Part shown: positions 55,349 to 64,000 of the stretch, piece by piece
Layout of the letters: every line of letters starts with the position of its first letter
Numbering within the stretch: position 1 is the stretch's first letter
Origin: Talaromyces rugulosus
Taxonomy: Eukaryota; Ascomycota; Eurotiomycetes; Eurotiales; Trichocomaceae
Direction of reading: 5' to 3'
DNA: 64,000 nt
Assembly: GCF_013368755.1 (NCBI RefSeq)
Contig: NC_049566.1
Coordinates: 3,038,001-3,102,000 of the forward strand
The notes under the pieces: generated by a model
Databases searched by the model: none
What the model was told of the DNA's origin: nothing
Seen by the model: the letters and a program-made list of their open reading frames with translations, nothing else
Position numbers and translations under genes: made by a program

Positions 55349-56473
55349 ATGCCGACCATGCTTGTCTCGTCGCCTTCATCTGCTGCGCCAACCCGATTTC
55401 CCTCCTCGCGTCTCCAGCTGCCCTCCTACTCTGTATCGCATTCTCCTACCTCCGCTGCTCCTCCCGCGCCAACCGCCGTTTCCAACAGCTGCGACTCTTC
55501 TCTGCACCGCTCCTCGCCCTCCTCTCGTGCCCTCTTGTCCCCGACTGTCGAGGAGATCCGCGCCGCCCTGCGAAAGCACACCGTTGACGCCACCTCACAC
55601 TCTTCCGCCGCGGAGCCCTCGAGGGTCCCTTCTCGCGGCTCCATGTCCTCTGGACCCGAGACCCTTGGGGGCGAAACCCGCCAATCCAACATCATCAATG
55701 GCTCCTCTGTTGTTGCGCCCCAGCCTTCGGAGAATGCTGCTGCTGCCAATGTACAAGCCGCCGTGCCGTCAGCCTCACCTGCCTCGACCAAGCGTCAGCT
55801 CGCCGATGCCGCCGCCGACGAGCAGCCTTCGACGCAGCCTGCGTCCCAGTCCGCCGAACTAGAACAGAATCGAGCTAAGCGAGTACGACCGCCAGCGCCG
55901 GACGTCAAGCTGTTGCCACGCGAGTATGAATTTGCCGATCCGAACGACCTGGTGGTTCTGATTTCGAGCATGATCATGGAGTTGATTTCATACAACGACA
56001 AGATTCCCCTGCAGGGAGGCAAACTAACGCGCTTCCATTCACGAACGCCGCCGCGCATTTCTGTGCGTGATTACCTGCAGCGATTAACCACCCATGCCAC
56101 GCTATCTCCCCCAATTCTTCTAAGCATGGTTTACTACATTGACCGGCTGTGTGCGCTCTACCCAGCCTTTACCGTGTCTAGCTTGACCGTCCATCGATTT
56201 CTGATTACGAGTGCTACTGTTGCCAGCAAGGGTCTCAGTGACAGCTTCTGGACCAATACGACCTACGCCCGAGTCGGCGGTATCAGCCTTAACGAATTGG
56301 CCTTGCTAGAGCTCGAGTTTCTGTGGCGGGTCGAGTGGAAAATCGTGCCTCAGCCCGAGGTTCTAGTCGACTACTACTTGAGCCTCGTTGAGCGATGCGA
56401 GTTGTATGCGCTAGAGCCGGAGCCTCAGGCCGACACCCCCGCCACCAGCGCCACCAGCGTCTCGATCCAGTGA
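55349..56473 (+). CDS. pho80: Pho80-like cyclin
   Basis: A single exon of 374 residues. Pho80-type cyclins pair with a Pho85-type kinase and, in yeast, keep the phosphate regulator Pho4 inactive when phosphate is plentiful; Neurospora preg is the counterpart. The first 180 residues are disordered and Ser/Ala/Pro-rich. The cyclin box then reads LVVLISSMIMELISYNDKIP, RISVRDYLQRLTTHATLS, ILLSMVYYIDRLCALYPAFT, VHRFLITSATVASKGLSD and FWTNTTYARVGGISLNEL, followed by LALLELEFLWRVEWKIVP. The motif order fits PHO80/Pcl6-Pcl7 cyclins and not mitotic cyclins. Which member of this group it is cannot be settled here. Confidence 0.9.
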   Translation: MPTMLVSSPSSAAPTRFPSSRLQLPSYSVSHSPTSAAPPAPTAVSNSCDSSLHRSSPSSRALLSPTVEEIRAALRKHTVDATSHSSAAEPSRVPSRGSMSSGPETLGGETRQSNIINGSSVVAPQPSENAAAANVQAAVPSASPASTKRQLADAAADEQPSTQPASQSAELEQNRAKRVRPPAPDVKLLPREYEFADPNDLVVLISSMIMELISYNDKIPLQGGKLTRFHSRTPPRISVRDYLQRLTTHATLSPPILLSMVYYIDRLCALYPAFTVSSLTVHRFLITSATVASKGLSDSFWTNTTYARVGGISLNELALLELEFLWRVEWKIVPQPEVLVDYYLSLVERCELYALEPEPQADTPATSATSVSIQ

Positions 56474-57155
56474 ACCCGCACCCTCTGATTCGACCCTGAA
56501 AAAGCATCTATTAGATTCCTTTTATGATTCTTTCTTCCTTCTCTTCTCTTCATTAGAGCGCGACACGGATCGCTCTCGTTATGATTTTCCATATGATCCG
56601 ACAAGATATATCCCTAATTTTTTATTCATGGCTTGATGCAACGAAGAAATATCCAGGTGGTGTGGCCGTCATCTTTTCTTTTCTTTTGTTTTTTGTTTTT
56701 TTCAAACTCTTTTTTATTTCCTGCATATATTGGTGGCGTCTACTTCTTTGTGTAACTATATTGGCCGCGTGCTTGACGGAATCAAGAATTTTTACCTATA
56801 ACCTTCGCTCCTTGCGTGGTTGCTCCATGTAACGTAGCACAGTCACAACATAGCCCGGCGTGTGGCTGGCAGCGCCCTGTCTTGGCAGGGGATACAAGAT
56901 ACGTGTTTGACTGCTAATAGACAGATACAATCTATTAGAGGTGTCATGTAAATGCTGTTCTATATACATAATTACATATATTGGATATATGCCAAGCCAC
57001 CATTCCACATCAAGTAGTCAAACTAGGGTTTAGGTCGTAGGGCACAGGGTAACGCGGGGGCGCGCGGCAGAAAATATCCGACTTTAATCTCTATCGTTTT
57101 TCTATACATTTATTTTTATATATATTTTTTTTGATGAAAAGGAATGCCCAACAGC
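56474..57155. other. Intergenic region
   Basis: 682 bp between the Pho80-like stop and the Tad3 start on the same strand. T-rich runs near 56670-56720; no gene seen. Confidence 0.45.
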
Positions 57156-58728
57156 ATGACTGATGACGCCGGCCGAATACAGCCGCTAAAAGGCCATATT
57201 GTGCCTGTGCGCACGGTTCAAGAAACGAATCCGGAGATTGAGTTTGGTATATATACGTCCTATCCTCTTTGCAGTAAAAGATAGAGAAACTGATGGCTAT
57301 AGCGGACGCATACGTCGTCCAAATCAGACAGAAATGCGCGGCACAAGTATCCAAGTATGTACTTTTTTTTTTTGAAGAACAAAGAATACAGACTGACAGG
57401 TCAAAAGATTAATAGATGCTACATATCCCAGAGACCCGAGCCGACCTTTTACGCATCTGCGTCGTTTTGTCAAGGAGGTCTTTTTGCCTGGGCATCTCAA
57501 GATTGAGATAAACCAACGGGGAACCAGCAGCAGCAGTGTCAGTAGTGGTGATACTGAGAATGTTGGTGTACCGACGATATTCGCCTTGATTCAACCCCCA
57601 CTACCAGAGATGGCGCAGCTCAGGGCCCTGCTTGCACCGTTTGTGCCAACATCACCTCCATCATCATCAACAACAACAACAACATCTACCGAAAGCTCAG
57701 ACCAATCTCTCGATAAATTCTTTCTCACCACCACAATCCCCATATACCCACCTCTTTCTGCTGCTCAAGCAGACCACTGGTCCACAACCCTCTGGCCAAC
57801 AGGCTACAACGCGGCCTTTGCGCGCGCCACAATCGCGCCTCCGCCGCCATTGCTGAGTGCAACACAAACGGATATTTCTTCAAAGGCAGCGGGGTTTTTG
57901 CGTCTTGCTTGTGAAGTTGCGCGGGAAGCGAAACAACTAAAAAGAGGGAGAGGGGTTGGTGTTGTAGTTGTTGATCCGGCGATTGCGAGTAGCAGCAGCT
58001 CCTGTGATAGTACGGAACAAGAGGAAGAGGATGGGATCGTGGCTGTCGCAGGCGACGCGCGATTCTGTGCGCCGGGGATCGACAAACCTATCGAAAACAA
58101 CAACAGCAGCAGCAGCTACAATCCAAACTGCGAAGGCGGACCGGAATGCCACGCCGTCATGCGCGTCGTCGAGATGATTGCCATTCAGCGCCGGAGCGAG
58201 GATATTTCGACTTTGAATTCCGTCTCTGAACAGCACAATCCAGAGTTGTCGCCGCTGGAAACGCGGTATTTGTATCAACCTGCTTCTACTACCACTGCCA
58301 TTACCACTACCACTACCACTATCGAACAACCAACTTCCCCTGCAGAGCCGACGAGTTCGACGACGACGACGACGACGACGACACGGATTCTCCCTCGGTC
58401 TGCTGGTGGATATCTCTGTACCGATCTGGACATTTACAGCACGCATGAGCCATGTCTTTCTTGCTCCATGGGTATTTTACTCTCTCGATTCCGCGCAGTG
58501 ACGTTTCTGCGTCGGGGCCGGTTGGTTACTGGCGGTCTAGCTTCTGAGCCAGCTGCTGCTGCTACTGCTCAACCCAGTAGTGAAGCAAATACTAACAGGG
58601 CGAATAATTATTACGGATTATTCTGGCGAAAAGAGCTAAACTGGCGGGCCATGTGTTTTGAGTTTGTCCAAGATGAGGACGATACAGAAGTGGAAGGCTG
58701 TGAAGAGCCTGGGGAGTATCATGCTTGA
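57156..58728 (+). CDS. tad3: tRNA adenosine deaminase subunit Tad3
   Basis: Exons 57156-57246, 57303-57354 and 57432-58728 (479 residues). Tad2-Tad3 converts adenosine 34 of tRNA anticodons to inosine; Tad3 is the structural partner. The N-terminus MTDDAGRIQPLKGHIVPVRT joins to ADAYVVQI and then KDPSRPFTHLRRFVKEVFLP, all typical. The deaminase domain has ECHAVMR, where the usual catalytic Glu after His-Ala is replaced by Val, as expected for Tad3. The zinc-binding cysteines are in STHEPCLSCSMGILLSRF. Two low-complexity stretches (Ser/Thr runs near residues 105-120 and 330-360) lengthen the protein. The first open ATG of a longer frame would miss exons 1 and 2. Confidence 0.9.
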
Positions 58729-59042
58729 ACTACATACCTATGTACATAGATTTGTATTTTCAATATACTAGATTTCAAGGACCAATTATAGCAATGAAAA
58801 TAAAATTGGGTTGCTGCTAATAATCATGCCTCGTGGATACATGTATTAGTGGCTTGAGGCTTAATGATACATGCATGTATTCAAAAAATGTAGAGGCAGA
58901 CCATCAATTATGTGATATTTATACTAACTCCTCCTTCGCGTCTCCAAAACCAAGTGGGAATTAATAACGAAACTGGTATATTGCGAGCAATCATGTCCTC
59001 GTGAACTAATAATAGCCATCTAAACATTACCCCCAACTAAAG
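58729..59042. other. Convergent 3' intergenic region
   Basis: 314 bp between the Tad3 and EDC4-like stops. AT-rich; no gene. Confidence 0.5.
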
Positions 59043-62000
59043 TTAACCACGAAGATCTTGTGCGCGTCGAGCCAGCGGGGCAATGCGACGAAGTATGATA
59101 TCGTGGGGGTTCTTCTGAGCAGCAGTCATGTACAAAGCATTCAGACGCTGGATGAGGATTTCCATAATTTGAGGCGCCACGTCGCGAATATCAGAGTCCT
59201 ACTTAAATTAGCTTTGATTAGGCCACAATCAGAGAGGGAAAACATACAGCGAGGTTCACGGTCTTCAGTACACAGTCAAGCCAGGCGAGACGCTCTTGTA
59301 CATTTGTATCTAGAGAGGTGCTAACAGCCACTCCAACGGACAAAGACACGATCGGAGACAGCGTGCTGAGGTATCGCGGATCCAGACGGACGAAAAAGTT
59401 GTCAAAAAGATCGGCCTGCTGGGACGATTGTAGCCACTAGATAACAATTAGAATCTGCTGTCAAACGGTAAGGGAAAACACATACTCTGACTGATGCCTC
59501 TTCGAGGTTTCCATCTTCTGCCAAACGAACAATCTCGTTCAATTCAGCCTCCTCAGGAGTGGCCCCGGTCGGAGCCGGGGCACGTGCAGGCTGCAAAGGT
59601 GGTTGGGCAGTAGGCTGCGCAGGCTCTTGTGATCGCAGTTGGCGCTGGAGCATCGCAACTTCGTTTTGCAGCGCAGTGTGCGAGGCGATCATCATGGTGT
59701 GAGACTCGTTCAATGTCTGCACCAGGTTTGTCAGCTGATCAATCTTAGCCGCATCTTGCTGGCGTTGTAATTCGAGTTGCTTCGACTGGGCCTGGAAGCC
59801 CTGTTTAAGATCCTTGATAACTGTCTCCGAATGATGAGCAATGGCAGTCTTGATCGCAGGAGTCACCACATTCTGCGTGGACTTCGTAAACTCCGCCTCT
59901 ACGTGGTGCGCTATCTTGCCGCCTACCGCATCTGAAATCGAACGCAATACGTCCTGCTGCTTGACTGCGCGGGAAACGTATTCAGGCAACACCTGACGCA
60001 GCTCTCGCGGGAAGATTTGGCCAAGCTGTTTCGAAACAGCATCGCCGATTTGCTTGTTGATAGCGGTCGAAGTCGAGCTGACAACCGCAGGCAAGACATC
60101 GTCTTTGATGCTACCGTTGATAATGCGAGAGAGGTTCTTCTCGACATTTTCAGAAAGAGTGCTAGACACAAGTCGAAGTACCTGGTCGGTCTTCGCGTTT
60201 GATGCAGCTTCCCATGCGCGACGTTCTTCGTCAAATCGTGTGTGAAGCTGGTTCAACTCGCCACTAATCTTCTGCATGACCTCATCGGAAATGCCCTTCT
60301 CAAACTGTTTGATCATTTCACTGGTAATTCCCACGTTAATGGGTTCGCCATTTGTTGTAGGGACGCGAGCTTTGTCGCTGACTTCTTCCTCTTTAGTTTG
60401 ATGAGTAGATTTGGCTGGCGTGAAATACTTGTTAAGGTCATTGGGCGGAGGCACTGCTGCCTTGCTGGTCTCCTTGGCTTTCTCCTTCTTTTTCTTCTTT
60501 GCCTTATCGGCGCCGCTGGTCACCTCTGATTGCTCATCGGCCGAGACCTTGCCCAGCGGCTTCACAGGCGATGCAGCACGAGAACCTACAACATTAGAAG
60601 CAGACTCAACTGTCAGGTCTGTCGCCTTCTTGCCAGTGTCCTTGGTGACAGTCTTTTGCGTGGTACTGGTAGTAACAGAGTCGCCGTTGATAGAAGGCTC
60701 GTCAACAACGTAAGTGGGGAATGTCTGGAGATCATTGGCCTCAATATAGCCCTCCTTCAAAGCATCGACAGGTTCAATAATTTTGTTTTCAGGAGTCCAG
60801 CCAAGGTCCTCTTTCTTGACGTTCAAGCAAGTGACACCCCGAGAATACATGGCGTAGATTTCAAACAATCCAGCCTCCTCTTCCACATTGCGTTGGCTAC
60901 CCATAGACTTGCTGATAGGAAGAATGTCGAGGCTTCTCAATTGGCCCTTCGAAGCAAAAGACACCTCGCGGATGCCGCTCAAGCAAGCTGTCGAGTCTGG
61001 TTTGGGTAGTGTCGCGTCCTTTTCGGTGACACGCTTGATGTAATTTGCTTGAGACATGGGCTGCAAGTTGTATTTGGGTGCCGACAAATGAAGGAAGTAA
61101 ACCGAGTTCCTTGTGGGGTGGCCGACGACAATAATTCCCGAAGAGGGATGGTAGGCGACACTGCAAATAGCATCGGACTCCTTCCCATGAGGAAAGTTGA
61201 CTTCTTGAACAGCTTTTCCAAGGCCAATATCCCACAGTTGAAGAGTGTGGTTCTGCTTCAAGCCAACGAGCACGTAACGAAGGGCAAGGGCCTTGACAAA
61301 CGGACGTAACTTGTCTATGAACAAAACCGAAGTAGGCCATGATTTCTCATTCGGAGAGCCGGTGACAAATGTAGTAAGAGGAGTGCGCACTTCAGGCGGA
61401 GGAGAGCCAGTCAAGATCTGATCCACCTCGCGAATGTCCCAGAATCTCAATCTCCCGGTCTTATCGAGAGATGCCACGACTGTATCGTCCTCACTAAAGG
61501 TAAAGTCCTTTCCAGCCTTGCCAGTGGAGATCTTCAACGCATGCTCCTTGAAGAACTTTTCAGTGTCAACAATTCGCTGCGAGCCAGAAACTCCATAGGT
61601 CGGGTGAGCGGCGAACTGAGGGGAAACAATGTAGATATTCTTGCCGCGGCCAATGCCAAAGAATTCCGTATGACGAGAGCTTGGTTTAGCGCGCGTTTTC
61701 AGCTGACCACCAGAGGTATTCTCGTCGGATGAAGGGTACGGAGGGAAAATGAGGCAATCACTTTCAACAGAATCCATTTCAAACAGGTCATCATCTCCGC
61801 GACAGATAGGTGCCCAGTAAACAGAACCACTAACACCAATTGCCAGAACAGCTTGCTCTTTCGAAGGGCTGGAGGCAGAGGGTGCAGCGTGACTGAGAGC
61901 AACGTTGAAGAGACGGTCGCGGGCGAAACGGAAGATCTGCTTGTCGCGTCCATCGTCCTGACGAATAATCCGTAAACCACCATTCTTCGCCAAAGCATAG

Positions 62001-63529
62001 ATAATGTATTCAGTAGTTGCCGAAGTCAAGCAACGGTCAAGCTGATCAAAATCTTTCTTCAGACGGGCAACGTCCATGATACCATCGTCACGGAACGAGG
62101 GGAGCTTGCCGCTGTCGGGTTTCACGACAATAGAAATGAATGGCTTCAAAGGGAAGTTGAAAACGCGAATAATGCGTTCTTCGGTTTTCTCAGCACTGTC
62201 TTCAGCGCTCTCCCAGCTATCTGCGACATTTCCATCGACAGCTTTTCCCTCGTTGACTGCGTGTTTCACGGGTTCAACATGGGGAACGGGGGTGACTTCC
62301 TTCACCTTTTCTTTGTGCTCTTCACCTTCTGTCTTTACGGCAGTAGTGCGAGTCTCTTCCGTGACAGCCGAGCCAACGTTCTTGGAACCACCTTCGTCAA
62401 CCTTTGCACGAGCTGTCTCTTCTCGATTAGCTCTGCTCAGGGCGTCCCCCAACTGCTGAGCAATTTCACCAGCAGTGTATGGCACGGTCTCCTTCTGCTC
62501 GGGTTGTTTCTCCCCGGCAGTTGGTTCGGCCGCCTCGAATTTGACTGGAGCATCAAACTTGGGTTTTGAATCCAGGACGCTGGTAGGTTCTTTCTTTAGC
62601 CGATTTGTGTCGACTACAGGACTGTCGCTGCGAGACTTTGGTTGAGTGTGATGCGCGAGCTGCTCAAAAGGGTTGGAGTACGTGAATAGAGTACCCTGGG
62701 ACGGACCTGGCTGTGGCGCTTCAAAATTCAAGGAATCCTTGTTCTCGGGAGACCCAAAAACGTGCATCGATGGCTGGGCTGCGGAAGCACCACTGTGAAC
62801 CTGAGGCTCAGGAGACCGAGGTTGAGAGTCGGAAGTATCCTGAAAGGCACGGTTGGTATCTTCCGTTTTGTTCTGCGATCGATTCAAAAGAAGCAAAAGC
62901 ACGTCCTGAGCCTCTGCGTTTGTTGCAGAGCTCTCAGTAGCTCCACCATAACCCGCGGCAGTCGCAGTTTGTGGCGGTGCCGAATCTGTGGTAGCAGCAG
63001 CTTTCGAATTGAATGAGGCAACCAGGTCAGAAGCGGAGATGGCCCTTGAATGGGATTGCTGGCCCGCGGATGCACCAGTCTCCTGGTAATCCACCGGCAG
63101 CGAGGCAGACGCGTCGAAGGTGTTTGGGAGCTGCGAAGAGGCAGGTTTGTTTTGTTTAAACTTCAAAAGGTTGAGTAAACTCGTAGCCTGATCGGGGCCA
63201 GCACGTTGCTGACCATCACCACGCGGCGTCGACACGTTGGGGCTGATGATGTCTGATCCATGGTGAGGCGGCGTGTTGGCGGGACCAGGACTGTAGAGCG
63301 GCGACGAAACAGAGGGATTGAGATAACCGTGCTGATGCTGAGGGAAGTAATGGGGATGTTGTTGTTGTGGCGGTTGCCCAGGCGCTACACGTTGTTGTCC
63401 GTCAAACGACTGGTGACTGAACGACCGCGAACCGGGGGGAGGGTAAGGTGATGGCTGACCATCCTGCGATGGCGAAGGACGCGGCTTGATGCTCGCAAAA
63501 AGAGCCTGAAGGTCGCTTGGGGTGGACAT
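59043..63529 (-). CDS. EDC4/Pdc1-like mRNA decapping scaffold
   Basis: Exons 59486-63529, 59248-59436 and 59043-59198 (1462 residues). EDC4 (Hedls/Varicose; Pdc1 in fission yeast) is a P-body scaffold that links the decapping factors. The N-terminal 430 residues are disordered and Pro/Gln-rich, with a conserved short motif TSLLNLLKFKQN. A WD40-like propeller follows at about 460-830 (KDFTFSEDDTVVASLDKTGR, LQLWDIGLGKAVQEVNFPHG, YHPSSGIIVVGHP). Then comes a long charged linker and coiled coil (KQLELQRQQDAAKIDQLTNL). The helical C-terminal domain is spread over three exons: EASVRWLQSSQQADLFDNFF, LSTLSPIVSLSVGVAVSTSL and DSDIRDVAPQIMEILIQRLN. The ATG is 9 nt inside an open frame that starts at TTG. 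Confidence 0.87.
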
Positions 63530-64000
63530 TTCTGCCAACTCGCCCTGCCAGATGAATGAGGCGGGCGCCCGTCAAGCGATAACAATCAAAGCTTCAGATA
63601 ACACAAGGCACAAACGGGGTTGGGCAGCTGTCGGAGCTGGGGAGGGAGCTCTGTTCCAAGAGACCTACGACCAGCAAGCTTCCAATCGAAGTGATCTTGC
63701 ACAAGAAAGTACTAAATCTGCAAGTCCAAAGACTGAGCAGAAAAGTGAGCGATTGGTAAATGAAAGAAATTGAAGAAAGCAGCAAAACTTTTGATGCGGA
63801 GAGAAAGGGAAGAGAGATAGATGGGTGAGGACGAACAGAGGTCCAGGTGTCTGATCGGATTGAGGTAAGCGAGCGGAAAAACAACGCGCTAGTCCTGGAA
63901 CGGCAGCGTTCGGGCAGAGCGGCAGTGTGGCTGGTGTGGCTGGTGTGGCGCGCGGCGATTAGTAACTCGGCCGCCCTCAGTGGCAGCATCATCAGCCTCC
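63530..64000. promoter_or_regulatory. Upstream region of the EDC4-like gene
   Basis: About 470 bp to the window edge, on the 5' side of the EDC4-like gene. A short tandem repeat GTGTGGCTG occurs near 63925-63950. Presumed promoter and 5' UTR; no gene recognised. Confidence 0.4.

Overview
The window reads as nuclear DNA of a filamentous ascomycete, most likely an Eurotiomycete (Aspergillus, Penicillium or Talaromyces type). Short introns (about 50-110 bp) interrupt most genes. There is a velvet-domain regulator of the VelC type, a UvsD/ATRIP-like checkpoint protein and a Far1/Ste5-like RING-PH-VWA protein. Intergenic DNA carries TACGGAGTA/TACTCCGTA motifs. The species cannot be named from sequence alone. 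All gene names rest on reading translated sequence, with no database search.

Layout: 1-3970 holds a partial reading frame at the left edge and then unassigned DNA. 3974-18342 is gene dense: a velC-like gene, a mitochondrial TPR/Sel1-like protein, a glyoxalase-fold protein, mitochondrial ribosomal bL12m, a possible 62-residue membrane protein, CCT8, the mitochondrial protease OMA1 and the RING-PH-VWA scaffold. 18343-22680 is a 4.3 kb gene-free stretch. 22681-25880 is a broken SNF2 helicase gene with a 117-bp in-frame repeat showing RIP-like mutations. 26312-28193 is a secreted carboxylesterase, and 29294-29742 a decayed unknown gene. 30172-43163 is a second housekeeping block: PDA1, an unknown nuclear-type protein, uS4m, ATRIP/UvsD, CDP-DAG synthase and the CTDK-I cyclin Ctk2. 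43670-49900 is an accessory stretch: an APH-like gene with an in-frame stop, an omega-type GST, a fructosamine-3-kinase-like gene, a GH79-like fragment and a truncated SDR. 50843-63529 returns to housekeeping genes: Gid5/Vid28, a Pho80-like cyclin, Tad3 and an EDC4/Pdc1-like decapping scaffold.

The genes do not form a biosynthetic cluster. A loose theme is mitochondrial function (TPR protein, glyoxalase-fold protein, bL12m, OMA1, PDA1, uS4m). The most unusual structural features are a 5-nt micro-exon in the GST gene, two GC-AG introns (OMA1 and CDS1), two stop-free introns of length 3n in OMA1, RIP-like C-to-T changes between repeat copies that create a stop codon, and several genes caught in decay. 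Exon joins were worked out by hand from splice signals, reading frame and family conservation; RNA-seq would settle them. I saw no convincing tRNA, rRNA, CRISPR array, complete transposon or giant-element captain gene.
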